Assembly: GCA_942486035.1 (NCBI GenBank)
Contig: CALNXK010000035.1
Coordinates: 2,442,001 to 2,506,000, forward strand
DNA length: 64,000 nt
Direction: 5' to 3'
From: Porites lobata
Lineage: Eukaryota > Cnidaria > Anthozoa > Scleractinia > Poritidae
This document shows, one piece after another, positions 39,770 to 52,352 of the stretch. The notes below the pieces were generated by a model. It had not been told where the DNA came from. It saw only the letters and a program-made list of their open reading frames with translations, and did no database searches. Every line of letters begins with the position of its first letter. Position 1 is the first letter of the stretch. The position numbers were made by a program, and so were the translations under genes.

Positions 39770-42700
39770 TGTCGGTGGGTGTTTCGGCCTTTATAACGCT
39801 TAGTGTGTTCTTGACACTCTGGGCCTACAATGGTGAAAGCACAATCTTCACCCGGATTAGTTCGTCAGCAATTGTCTTGGCCACCACCTCTTGTGTCTTG
39901 TCAGGAGGCGTGTGGACCAGTGCCTCGACCTCCACATCTTGCACTGTTTTGGCAACCGTCTTCCTCTCTACCTTTACTAGCATGATGGCGAACATTCAAA
40001 GTAGTGATGAGCAGTTGACATTTCTAATTTACTCAACAACTTTAATGGCCTTTACCTCTGCTTGCCTTTCAGCCAGCGTATAGGCGAATGCCTCAGCTCC
40101 AACACCCCTCAGTGTGTCGCCTGTAGTTCCGGCTTTTATCTTTTGCTAGCCTGTCATTCAGCCCGTCGACCAGTTTCTCGGCCTTTATATCATTTAGTGT
40201 CTTATAGAGTGTCTCAGCCTCAACCTCTCCTACCGTGTCTGCTAGAGCATGAAGTAGTTCTTCGCTGTTTACATCGGTCGATGCGTCGCCTAGTGTGTTG
40301 GCCTGCACCTCTGTTAGCGTTTCATGCAAAGCATCAATTATTGCCTTTCTCATGACATGGGCCAGTGTGTTTCGTAGTGTCTCGGGCTCTACCTGTAACA
40401 GCGTGTCAGTGTGTCATAACCGCTCTTGGCCTGCAATTGTGAAAACCTGTGAGGCTGCGTATGGACAAGTGCTACAGCTTAAACTTCAATCAGTGTGTCG
40501 ACAAAAGTGTAATCCTGCAGTCCTGCAAGCGTCACCTTCTGTTTTGAGGAGTCCCTCAGCATCCACAGAACTTAATTTGTCCGCATTTATCTTGGCCACA
40601 ACGTCTACTGGCGTGTCTGTCAGCGTTTTCACCACTGGCTTCGCTTTTATATTCCTTAGTTTCTTATCTCTTCCAGTGTTTAGTCCTAAATATGGCTTAG
40701 TGGTTCAGGTTCCACTTCGTCCAAAGTGGGGACTACCGTCTAGTGCTGCCACCTTCACATCCGTCAGTGTCTCGCAATTTTTGACGGCCTTTACCTGTGC
40801 TAGCCTGTCAGCCATCTTATTGGCAGATGTGTTCGCGTCCACAACGGGCACTGTGCAGACAGGTGTTTCGGCCTTCACCTCTGCTAGGCTGTGAAGCATC
40901 TTGTTGAGAAGTGCGTCTGCGTCCAAAGCAAACACTGTCTTACAAAACGTAGTCGGCCTAAATCTCTGCTACCGTGTTGGCTAGTGGGCTTGTCTGTGGT
41001 AAGTGTCTTGTCATGTTTTCTTTGCTAGCGTGCCTGCTAGCGTTTTGACCACTGGTCTGGCCTGTCGAGGCCAGGTCGGGTGCGCTGACCGGTGGCTTGG
41101 CTTCATTACTGCCAGTGTGGCGGCCTGCGTTAAGGCTGGTGATGCGGCCTACCTATCCGTCAGTAACCCGCCAACATTCCCAACCTTTACCTCTGCAACC
41201 CTGTCATACAGCGTGTCGGAAAATACTTTAGCCTCTACATCGCGCAGCCAGTTGCCTTGTTTTTCGGCCTCTGTTATCCAGCGTGTCTGTCACTGTCTTA
41301 AGTTGGTGTGCATTCAATTGTCTTCGCCTCTAATAGCGTGTCAGCAAGCATATAGACCAGTGCCTTGGCCTCCATGTCGCCCAGTGTTTTGCCAACCGTC
41401 TTGGCTTCTACCCATTGCAAGCGTGGCGGCCAGAGTTAAAAATAGTGATACGTCCTTCACATCCGTCAATGTCTCGCCATCTTTCTGGGCACCAGCCTCC
41501 AACTTTGGTGCATCGTGTTGATAAGTGCCTTCTTTCCCACATAACCCACTGTCTCTTAAAAATTTCTCAGCTTTAATTTCCCCTAGCCTGTTGGCCACCA
41601 CGTCAAACAGTGCTAAGCTTCCACTTCTCCCTATGTGTCCCGGCCTCTATTCTTTGCTAGCGTTTCTACCAGCGTCAGACCACTGGCTTGGCCTTTATAC
41701 TCGCTTAGTAACGCATCCCGTCTAGCTTCTGAGCCTTGACATTGCTTAGTTTGTCGCCAAGTGTCTCTGGCTTTACCTGTGCTACTGTGTTTGCCAAAAT
41801 ATTGACTATTTTTTCGGACTTAACATCGGTTATTGTGTTGCTTTGTGTCTATTGCTGCACTTGTGTTAGCCTTGCTCCCAGAGTATAGAGCAGTAATAGG
41901 TCTTTACGTTGCCATCTGTATCGAGTACTGTGTCGGCTTTCACTTCTCCTTTCCGTTCCGCCAGCATGTCCACCAGTCTCTAAGCCTTTTCATTCTGCAG
42001 TGTGTCGCTAGATGTCTTGGCCTTTAATGGTCGAATCGTGTCAGCCTGCCTATGGACTTATGCCTTACCTTTCACTTCTTTAGGGTCTCACCAACGATTT
42101 CAGAATTCAACTCCGCAAATGTCAGCTAGTGTCTTCACTGGTGCAACGAGCTCCACATTGCCTAATGTGGCACCAAGTGTTTCGACCTCCAACTCTGCTA
42201 CCACCTAAACCAGCGTTTCCACCACTGGCTCGGCCTACAGATCACCCAGTGCTTCGGCAACTGTGTAAGATATGTCTTCTAGAACAGCCACGGTGTTGCT
42301 AAATTTCTGGGGCTCGATTTCTGCTAGCGTGTGGGCCTGCGTGTAGACCCGTGCCTAGGCCTCCACTTTAACCTCTCTTCACATAGCTCAATAGGTCAAC
42401 ATGATTCTCACTCTTTCGTTTCGCAGCGTGTCAGCCGTCCTGTCCACCTCTGCCTTGGCTTCCATATCGCACACTGTGCCATCAATTGTCTTGGCATTCA
42501 TCTCTGCAAATGTGGCAGCAATTTTGTTGACCAGTGCCCTGGCCTGCATATGGCCCAGGTTGTCGTAACTTTCTAGGCCTTTTCTTCTGCTACCCTGTAA
42601 GCCAGCATCTTGACTAATGCCTTGAATTCCACATCTCTCCGGGATTCGCGGCGTGTCTGTCTTTTTTTTCCCTACTACCATTTTGTCAAGCACGTCCACC

Positions 42701-43000
42701 AGTTCCAAGGCTTTCACATCACAAAGTTTGCCTGCAGGTTTCTTAAACTGCAGTTCAGCTAGCGTGTGGGCCGGCATATTCAATAGCGCCTCGGAATTGA
42801 CATGCCCAGGTGTGTGGGCAAGTCTCTTGGCCTTTATCTCTCTGATAACTTATCAGCCGGTGACTTTTAACCGCCAAATTTCCCACTGTTGCTAAGTTTC
42901 TCGGCCTTTACTTAGGTTAGCGTGACAAGCACCGTGTCGACTTGTGCCTCGTACTCCACCTAAGCTAAAATGTAAGGCAGCGATTAGAGTAGTGCCTTGG
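39770..43000 (-). repeat. higher-order repeat block D (partial, insertion-free)
   Basis: Collinear with parts of block C: 40,000 matches 24,165, 40,620 matches 27,950, 41,000 matches 28,290 and 42,373 matches 29,962. It lacks the TA-flanked insertion: 41,641-41,690 reads straight from tttgcta into gcgtttctacc. It shares with A, B and C a GC-rich signature near 41,061-41,100 (gggtgcgctgaccggtgg). The landmark at 42,373-42,416 is well preserved. The block gives a pre-insertion reference for the array. Confidence 0.7.
40295..40894 (+). pseudogene. plus-strand Ser-alternating open frame (199 codons)
   Basis: Open for 199 codons antisense to the acidic-helix reading. Stretches such as ATFTSVSVSQFLTAFTCAS show Ser at every second residue, the plus-strand hallmark of this DNA. 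A middle part (about residues 45-75) is Arg/Trp/Cys-rich and out of phase, which points to frameshifts. Such frames survive because the unit length is divisible by 3 and the consensus has no stop in this phase. I list it as an open window of decayed repeat, not as an expressed protein. Confidence 0.3.
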
Positions 43001-46000
43001 TTTCTTCTTCGTTCTGTGTGTCACCAATTGTTTCGGCCTTCATCTTTTGCGAGCTTGTCATGCAGCATCTCACCAAATGTTTTGGCCTTGATATTACTTA
43101 GTTCCTCAAACAGTGTTTGAGCTTTAACGTCAGCTACCGTTTCAGCCATAGAATAGTCTCGGCCACCTCTTCTCCAAGTGTCAGCTAGTGTGTCGACCGG
43201 TGCCTAGGGCTACAAATAGCCCAATGTGGCGCCAAGTATCTTGCCCTCAAACTCTTTTACTACTTAAACCAATGTGTCAAAAAGAGGCTCTGCCTAAACA
43301 TCACCCAGCGTGTTCGCTTCGAACTGTTAGCTATCTTTTATATGGGCCACTGTGGCAACAAATTTCTTGGGCTCCATTTCTCCTAGGGTGTAAGGCAGCG
43401 CGTTGTGCAGTCTCGTACCCGAATTTTTGGCCTTCTCTTCTGCAAGACTGTGATGAAGCATGTGATCCACTGTCTGAACTTTCACATCACTTACTGTCTC
43501 GCGAAAAGTACTCGGCTTTAATCGCTGCTTCTGTGTCGACCACTTTGTTCAACAGTGCCTTAAATTTCACTTCGTGATTTATACTGTCTAAGCTTTGACC
43601 TCTAATATTGTGAAAGCCAGAGCATAAAGTAGTGCCTCGGCGTCCACATCAAAAAGTGTATACCCTAATGTCTCGGCCTCCACCTGTGCGAGCGAGGTGA
43701 CAAGCGCTTAATCTGGTGAATAGCCTATCATATCCGTCAGTGTCTCGCCAACTTTGTGGGCCTTTACCTCTGCTACCCTGTCAGCCAGCGTGTTCATTGA
43801 TGCGTTAGCGTCCATATCGCGAACCTTGTTGAGAGGTGTTTAAGCTTTTACTTCAGTTAGGCTGTAATGCATCGTGTTTTTCGGCCTCCACATCAGCCAC
43901 TGTCTCCCAAAAAAAATTTCGGCCTTAATCTTTTCTAGCCTGTCGCCCATTGCGTCGACCAGTTCCTCGTCCACCACTTCCACCTGTGTGTCCATAAGTG
44001 TTGCGGCCTCTATTCTTTGCTAAGTGACCACCGTTTAAACTGGTGATACGCCTATCACATCCATCAGTGTCTCGCCAACTATGTCGGCTTTCTTCTCTGC
44101 TACCTTGTTAGCCAGCGTGTTGGCTGATGCCTTACGGTCCAAATCGCGCAAAGCGTCGACATGTGTTTGGGCCTTTACCTTGAAGAAGGCTGTAATACAT
44201 CGTGTTCACAAGTGACTTGGCCTCCATATCAACCACCGTCTAGCAGAAAGTTGTCGGCCTTAATCTCTGCGAGAGTGTCAACTAGCGTTTCTAGATGGGA
44301 CAATAGTCTTGCGTTCTACCTCTGATAGTGTGGCACATAACGTGTCGATTATTGCCCGCGCCTGATAGCTTGTCAGCCGGTGTGTCAACCAGTGCCTAAC
44401 CGTCCACCACTCGCACTGTCCCCAAATGTCTGGTCCTTCACTAATGCTAGTGTGGCAACCACCGTGTTGAGGGCTGCCTCGGCCTCCGCCTAAGCTAGCA
44501 TGGAAGCCAGCGTGTCTAGAAGTGTCCTGCTTTCTACTTCACCATGTGAGTCAAAAATTGTTTTGGCCTCAATCTTTTACTACCGTGTCACGCTGCGCCT
44601 TGACCAGTGTCTCGGCCTTTATATCACCTAGTGTCTTGTACAGTGTCGCAGCATGGACCTCTGCTACTGAGTCAGCTTGACCCTAAAGTAGTACCTAGGA
44701 TATCACATTGGCTAGTTTGTCGCCTAGTGTCTCGGCCTTGAGCTCTGCTAGCGTGTAAGCCACAGCATCAATTGGTACGTCAGCCATCCATCGGCCAGTG
44801 TGTTTCTTAGTGTCTGGCGCTTTACATCTGGTAGTATATCAGTGTGTCAGTAACACTCTAGGCCGGCACTTGTGGAAACATGTGAGCCCGCGTATACACT
44901 ATTGCCACAGCTTCATCTTCCTTCAGTGTCTCGACTTCGGTGTAAGGCTTTAGTGCTGCATTGCTGTCAATTTCTGTTTTTACCGGTGCCTCGGACTGCA
45001 CACAGGTTAGTGTGTACGCAAATTTCTTGCCAAACACCATTTTGATTGCGCGTCAGCAAGCGTGTTGACAAGTGCCTTAGCCTCTACATTTCTCAATGTT
45101 TCGCTACTGTCTCTGTCTTTATCTCTGCTAGCGTGCGGCCCAGTGTTACGACTTGTAATGCAGCCTTGAGATCCGTTAGTGTCTCGCCAACTTTCGCAGC
45201 CTTCACCTCTCCTAACCTGTCGCGCATGCCTAAGTTTCCACATCGCGCTGTTTGTCGCCTGGTGTTTTCGCCTTCTCTTTTTCAAGGCTGTGATGCAGCG
45301 TGTTAACCAGTGCTTTGACTTACACAACACACACTGTCTTGCGAAAAGTAATCTGTTTCAATCAGTTTTTGCGCGTCGACCAGCGCATTCAACAGTGTCT
45401 TGACTTTTAGTTCGCCTTGTTATTCACCAAGTATCGCGGGGTTTATATTTTCCTACCATGTCATTCAGTGCGTCGACCAGTGTCTCTGTCTTTATATCAC
45501 TCAGTATCTCGTATAGTTTCTCAGCCTCCAAGTCGCCCAGTGTTTTGAACATTCTTCGGTGCCTGTTCGCCTTTCATTGTCGTGGTTTGTACATTCAAGG
45601 CCGTTTTTTTTGTAAAGATGAGCAAGAAGAGTGCCTCGGTCATCACATCGGCCACTGTGTATTTTTACTGTCTTCCATTCTCTGTCGAATAGCTTAAAAG
45701 CCAGAGCATCAAAAAGTATCTTGGCCTCGACATTGCTCGGCGTGTTGCCCAGTGTCTCTGTCATCAAGTGTGCTTGCGTCAGTGCGCGTGTCGACCGAAG
45801 ATTCGATCTTCATATCGCTCAGTGTGTCGGCAACACTCTTGGCCAGCACTTGTGAAATTGTATCAGGCTGCGTATAGACCAGTGCCATAGCTTCAACTTC
45901 CTTCCGTGTGTTGACATATGTGAAAGCCTCAAGTGCTAAAACAGTGTCATCTTCTGTGTTAAAAAGTGTTTTGGTCTGCACACAGTATAATGTCTCCGCA

Positions 46001-49000
46001 AATGTCTTGGCCACCCGCTCTTATATTGTGTCAAGAAGCGTGTTGACAAATGCCTCGGACTTCACGTCCCCCAGTCTTTTGCAACTGTCTTTGCCTTAAC
46101 TTCTGCCAGAGAGGCGGACAGCGTTTAAACAAGTGCTACACCCTACACATCCGTCAAAGTCTGCCACTGTCTCAGCTTCCACCTATGCTTCTAGTTTCGC
46201 CAGCATGTTGAAGCCTCTTAATCTCCCAGTGTGTAGCTAGATGTCTTGGCCTTTAATTGTCGAATTGGGTCTGTCTCCTTATAGACTAATACCTTAACTT
46301 TTACTTGTTCTGTGTCTCGCGAACACTCTCGGCCACCACCTCTTCAAGTGGTAGCTAGTGTTTCAACCGGTAGCTAGGGATGCACAGGGCCCAATGTGGC
46401 GCCAAGTGTGTTGGGCTGCAACTCTGCTACCATCTAAGCCAGCGTTTCGACCAGTGGCTCGGTCTACACATCACACAGAGTGTCGAAAAGTGTGTTCGCT
46501 TTCAACTGTCGTGTCGTCTAACCGATGCGTTCCACATCGGCCACTGTGTTGCCAAATGTCTCGGGCTCCATTTCTGCTAGCGTGTAAGCCAGCGCATCGA
46601 CCATTGCCTCGGCCTCAACTTCTATTTCTCCTTACATAATTCAATATGTCGACATCATTCTCACTCTTACCTCTTAATGCGTTCAAGCCGTCCTGTCCAG
46701 CAGTGCCTGCCTTCCACATCGCGCAGTCTGCCACCAGTTGTCTTGGCTTTCATCTTGAGTAGCGTGGCAGCAAACTTGTTGACAAGTGAGTCGGCCTCCT
46801 TATGCCCTAGTGCGTCGCTAACTCTCTTGACAGCGTCTTGACCAATGCGTTAAACCTGCACATCTCTTTGGCTTTCGTGGCATGTGTCTCTTAAATTCTT
46901 CATTCTAGCATGTATGCAAGCTTTTCTACTGGCACCAAGGCTTTCACATCAGATACTGTGTCTGCAGGATTCGCAACCTGCAGTTCAGCAAGCGTGTGAG
47001 CCAGCGTGTCCAATAGTGAGTAAGAACCCACATGACTAAGTGTTTTGGCAAGTGTGTCAGCCTTTATCTTTAATAGCTTGTCGGCAAGTATGTTACGCAG
47101 TGCCTTAGCGTCCAACTTTCTCAATGTCGCAAATTGTTTTGGTCTGCACTTATGCTTGCGTTACAACCACCGTGTCCACCACCTAAGCCAGCAAGTAAAG
47201 GAGCGCGTCACGCAGAGAATTGGTTTTCACTTCGCCGTGTGTGTCACCAATTGTTTTGCACTCCATCTTTTGCTAGTGTGTCACGTACCACCTCGCTCAG
47301 TGTCTCGTCCTTTACGTCACCCAATATGTTGTACAGTGTTTGAGCCTCAACCTCTGCTAACTTATCAGATAGGGCATGAAGTGGAGCCTCGACTTTTACA
47401 TTCGCCAGTGAATTGCCTAGTGTCTCGGCCTACACTTCTGCGTGGCAGCCAGAGCCTTTATTAGTGCCTTGGACAACACATCGGCCATTGTGTTTTCTCG
47501 TGTCTCGGGCTCTATCTCTAGTAGCGTGTCAGTGTGTCGGTAACACTCTTAGCCTGCACTTCTGGAAAACATAAGAGCCTCTGTATAGACCAGTGCGTTA
47601 CCTTCAACTTATAAGGGTGTGTCAACAATCGTGTAAGCCTCTACTTGTGCAACAGTGCCACCTTCTGTTTTCACGGGTGCCTTGGCCTCCACGCAACTTA
47701 GTGTGTCCGCTTTTGCCTTGGCTACCACCTTCCATAGCGTGTCAAGAAGAGAATTGACTGGTGCCTCGGCCTGCAGCTCCACCAGTGTTTTGGCAACCGT
47801 TTTGTCCTCCACCTCTGCCAAACAGGCGGGCAGCGTTTAAACTAGTGATATGCCAGTCACATCCTTCAAAGTCTCGCCAATTATCTTGTCCTAGTCAAGC
47901 CATGGCGGGAAGTGTCCCCACCAGGTCGAGCAGTTTATCGGCCTCCACCTAATTCTTTGTAGCTAAGTGTCTTGGCCTCTTCTCCTTGATAGCGTGTCTA
48001 AAAGCGACTTGATTACTGACTTAACCTCCTTATTGCTAAGTGTTTTTTTTGTCTAGTTTCTCGGCCTGCGTATGCACTGGTGTTTCACCTTGCACTTTGT
48101 TCAGTGTGTTGCCACCTGGCCAAGCCTTCACATCTGCAAGAATGTCATCAAGCATCTTGACGTGTGCCTTAGGCTCTAAATACGTTGGTGTGTCCACAAT
48201 TATCTTTGCCACTACCTCTTATAGTGTGGCAGAAAACGTGTCGACATCGCTCAGTGTTTTGCAAGCAGTCTCGGAAACCATCTCTGCCAGCGTGGCGCCA
48301 AGCGTTAGCTCTCGTGCTGTCGCCTTCAGGTCTGTCAATGTCTCACCAACTTTCCCAGCCTTCACCTCTGCTAGCCTGTCACTCAGCGTGTCGCCTAATG
48401 CCTCAGCGCCCATATTGCGCACTGTGTCGTCTGGTTTTGCGCCCTCCAGCTCTACAAGGCCGTTATGCAGTGTCTTCTCCAGTGTCTTACCTTTCACATC
48501 ACCCACTGTTTCACTAAAACTATTCCGCCTCAATCGCTTATTGCCTATCCACCGGCGTGTTCAACAGTGCCCTGACTATCACTGCAACCTGTTTGTCGCA
48601 AAGTGTCTTGGCCTCAATCTTTTTCTACCGTGTCATCTAGTAACTCGACCAGTGTCTCCGCCTTCATTGCACTCAGTCTCTTGTGCAGTGTCTTAGCTTC
48701 GACTTCTGCTACCAGCGTCAGCAAGAGCACAAAGTAGTGCCTTGGCATTCATATTGGCCAGTGTGTCGCCTGGTGTCTTGGCCTACACCTCTAAAAGCGT
48801 CTCGCCCACAGCATGAACTAGTGCTTCAGCCATCACATTCAGTAGAGTAATTACTTTTGTCTCCGGAGTAGTAGCATGTCAGTCTGTCGGTAACACTCTT
48901 GGTCTACACTTGTGGAAAGGTGTGAGTCTGCGTATAGACCAGTGCCTTACCTATAAGTTCGTTCACTGTTTCGACAACTGTGTTAGCCTGTACTTCTGCA

Positions 49001-50824
49001 AGTCGTGTCACCTTCTGTTTTACTGGTGCCTCGGCATGCAGCAGAGGTTAGTGTGTCTACAATTGTCTTGGCCAACACCTTTAATAGCGTGTTAGGACTC
49101 GTGTCCACTAGTGCCTCGGCCTCCACGTTGTACAGTGCTTTGCCAAACGTCTTGGCAGAGCATCAATTAATGCCTCGGTCATCACAGCGGCAAAAAAGTT
49201 TCTTAGTGTCTTCCGCTCTACTTCTAGTAGCGTGTCACGCTAAGCATTAACGAGTGCCCTGACTTCGACATTGCCCAGTGTGTCGCCCAGTGTCTCTGCC
49301 TTACGTGTGCTTGCGTCAGTGAACATGTGGACAGATGTTTCGGCGTCTATATTTCTTAGTGTGCGCTCCTTGTCTGCACTTGAAGAAAGAAGTAAGCCTT
49401 CGTACACACCAGTGCGTCAGCTTCAACTTTGTTTAGTGTGTCGAGACACGGGTAAACCTCTTGCCATGCAAGAGTGTCCGCTTCTGTTTTGACCAGTTCC
49501 TCTACCTCCACGCAGGTTAGTTTGTAGGCAATTGTTTAAGCCAAAATCTATGATACCATGTCAAGAAGCATGCCAAGCAGTCCCTCGGCCTCCACGTCAC
49601 CCAGTGTTTCGTTAGCTGTTTTGCCCTCCACCTTTGCAGGCGTGGCGGCCAGAGTTTAAACTAGTGATGCGCTCTTCACATCCGTCAGTGTCTTGCCAAA
49701 CTTTCTCTGCCTTCACTCCTGCTAGGCTGTCAGCCTGCATGTCCGGTGATACTCAGCTTCCACATCTCGCAGCGCGTCGCCTGGATTTTTGGCCTCAACC
49801 TCAACAAGTCTGTGATGCAGTGTGTTATCCACTGTCTCTCACATCACTTATTGTCCCGCCAAAACCATTCGGCCTCAGTCGGATGCTTGCATGTCGAGTA
49901 CCGAGTTCAAAAGTGCGTTCACTTGCACTTTGCCGTTTTTGTCACCAAGTGTCTCGGCCTCCATCTTTTGCTACCGTATAATCAAGAGCCTCGACCAGTG
50001 TCTTTACCTTCATATCACTCTGTGTCTCGTACAGTGTCTTAGGCTTAACCTCTGTTACCGTGTAATCCAAAGAATAAGGTAGTGCCTCGGCCTTCACATC
50101 GGCCAGTGTGTTTTCTAGTGCTCACGCTCTTTCTCTAGTAACGTGTCAATGTGTCGGTAACACTCTTGGCTTCCAATTGTGAAAATGTGTGAACCTGCGT
50201 TTACACCAGTGTCTCAATTTCAACTTCCTCCACTGTGTCGACAACTGTGTAAGCTCCCATTCCTGCAAGAGTGTCACCTTCTGTTTTAAAAGGTAACTCG
50301 GCCTCCACTCAGGTAAGTATGGCTGCAATTATCTTTGCCACCATTTCTGATAGCGTTTCAGGAAGCGTGTTGACCAGTGCCTCACCCTCCACGTCGCTCA
50401 GTGTTTTTCCAGCCGTTCTGGTAGGGCATCATTTAGTGCCTTGGTCATCAGATCAGCCAGTGTGTTTCTTGGTGTCTCTGGCTCTACCTCTAGTAGCGTG
50501 TCAGCCAATGCATCAAAAAGTGATTTGGCCTCAACATTACGCAGTGTTTCTGCCATCAACTCTGATTGCGTCAGTCAGCGTGTCGATCGGTGTTTCGGCC
50601 TCCATATCCCTCAGTGTGTTGGTAACACTTTTAACCTTTACTTGTGGAAAAGTGTGAGCCCACGTATAGACCAGTGCCTTAGCCTCAACTTCGTTCTGTT
50701 TGTCGAGACACAAGTAAGCTTTTTCTCCTGCAAGAGTGTCAGCTTCTGTTTTGACCAGTGCCTAGCCTTTTACACAAGTTAGTGTAATGGGAATTGTCTT
50801 GGTCACCACCTCTGTTAGCGTGTG
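43001..50824 (-). repeat. 84-bp array right of block D
   Basis: Degenerate 84-bp units with partial higher-order copies. A landmark lies at 46,625-46,669. The tttaaa landmarks lie near 44,030, 46,110, 47,830 and 49,655, the last in the form agtttaaactagtgatgcg. Open frames reach 218 codons on the plus strand (48,040) and 104 on the minus strand (48,219-48,533). Nothing outside the repeat family is recognised. Confidence 0.7.
48040..48696 (+). pseudogene. longest open frame in the window, plus-strand Ser-rich (218 codons)
   Basis: This is the longest stop-free frame. Residues about 60-135 keep the plus-strand Ser-alternating pattern (for example NVSPTFPAFTSASLSLSVSP). The last third becomes Leu/Arg/Cys-rich and loses the rhythm, consistent with a frameshift. 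The opposite strand of the same interval keeps an acidic-helix fragment of 104 codons (48,219-48,533) containing DTLSDRLAEVKAGKVGETL. Both strands are thus open over the same DNA. There is no splice, promoter or polyadenylation evidence. It is probably not a gene. Confidence 0.3.
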
Positions 50825-50954
50825 TGTTGTAGTTAATTTTTTCTCGCAGGTAATTTTTATTTCTCTTTTTGTTTTAACTTCCTTAGCATATATTACCATA
50901 CCCAAAAACAAAAGAAAAACAAAAATTACCTGCAATAAAAAATTAACTATAACA
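50825..50954. mobile_element. 130-bp fold-back MITE-like element
   Basis: An AT-rich island splits the array. Its two ends are imperfect inverted repeats of about 50 bases. The left arm begins tgttgtagttaatttttt, and the reverse complement of the right end begins tgttatagttaatttttt. Both arms share gcaggtaattttt followed by a T-rich run. A spacer of about 27 bp (50,876-50,902) separates the arms. The array resumes at tgtccaccagtgcctcgg. No target-site duplication is clear. Length and structure fit a miniature inverted-repeat element, but the family is not recognised. Confidence 0.75.
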
Positions 50955-52352
50955 TGTCCACCAGTGCCTCGGCCTTCACACTACCCAGTGTTTTTGCAAC
51001 CGTCTTGGCAGAGCATCATTAAGTGCTTCGGTCGTCATTATGGCCAATGTGTTTCTTAGTGTCTCTGGTTCTACCTCTTGTACAGTTTCAGCCTGAGCAT
51101 TAACAAGTACTTCGGCCTCGACTTTGCCCAGTGTGTCGCCCAGAGTCTCTGCCATCACCTCTGCTTGCGTCAGTCAGCGTGTCGACCGGTGTTTATGCAT
51201 CCATATCGCTCAGTATATTGGTAAAGCTCTCGGCGTAAAATTGTGAAAACGTGTGAGCCTGCGTAGAGACCAGTGCCTCAGCTTCAACTTCGTTCAGTTT
51301 GTTGAGACACAATTAAGCTTTTACTCCGGCAAGAGTGTCAGCTGTTTTGACCGGTGCCTCCGCCACCACACAGGTTAGTGTGTCCGCAATTGTCTTGGCC
51401 ACCACCACTGATAGCGCGTCGTGAAAGGTCTTGACCAGTGCCTCGACCTCCACATGTGCCACTGTTTTGGCAACAGTCTTGCGCTCTAACTTTATTAGCG
51501 TGGCGGCCAGCGTCTAAAGTAGTAAGGCACTCTTCACATCCGTCAATATCTCGCCAACTTTGTCAGCCTTCACCTTTGGTAGCCTGTCAGCCAGCTTGTC
51601 GGCCGATTCCCCTGCCTCAACATCGCACAAAGTGTCCCTAGCTTTTTGGGCCCCCAACTTTGCTTGGCTAGGATGCATCGTCTTGACAAGTGCCTCGGCC
51701 TGCTCATCAGCCAATGTCTCGCAAAAAGTTGTCAGCCTCAATCTCTACTAGCGTGTCGGCCACCGGTTCTAGCCACTGGCTTGGCCACGATATCGCTTAA
51801 TGTCTCATCTCGTCCAATAACCCGGCTTTTACATCGGCCCGTCTGTTGGTAAGTGTCTTTGGCCTTACCTCTACTTGTTTGTAAGCCAGAATATCGACTC
51901 TTTCTTTCGCCTTCACATCAGTCACTGTGTCACTTTGTGTCTTGGCATTCACTTGTGCTAGCCTTTCAGCCACAATGGTCAACCTGCCTATGGTCCAGTG
52001 CCTTAGCTTTCACTTCTTTAGTGTCTCGCTAACAGTCTCGGCCACCACCTCTTCAAATGTCGGCTAGTGTGTCGACCGGTGCCTCGGGCTCCACATAGCC
52101 TAATGTGGCGCCAAGTGTCTCCGCCTCCAACTCTGCTTTCACCTGAGCCAGCGTGTCTACCAGTGGCTCGGCCTACACATCAACCAGTGTGTGTCGACAA
52201 GTGTGTCCGCTTTTAACTATCGTATCGTGTAAGCCATGCCTTCTACATCGGCCAATGTGTCGCCAATTTTTATTGGCTTCGTTTCTGCTAGCGTGTAACC
52301 AAGCACGTCGAGAAGTACCTCAGCCTCCGCTTAGACCTCTCTTCACCATAGC

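Noticed and set aside
48040..48696. The 218-codon plus-strand frame as a real gene
   Set aside because: It follows the repeat pattern and then loses phase. The opposite strand is open too, and there is no start, splice or polyadenylation context.
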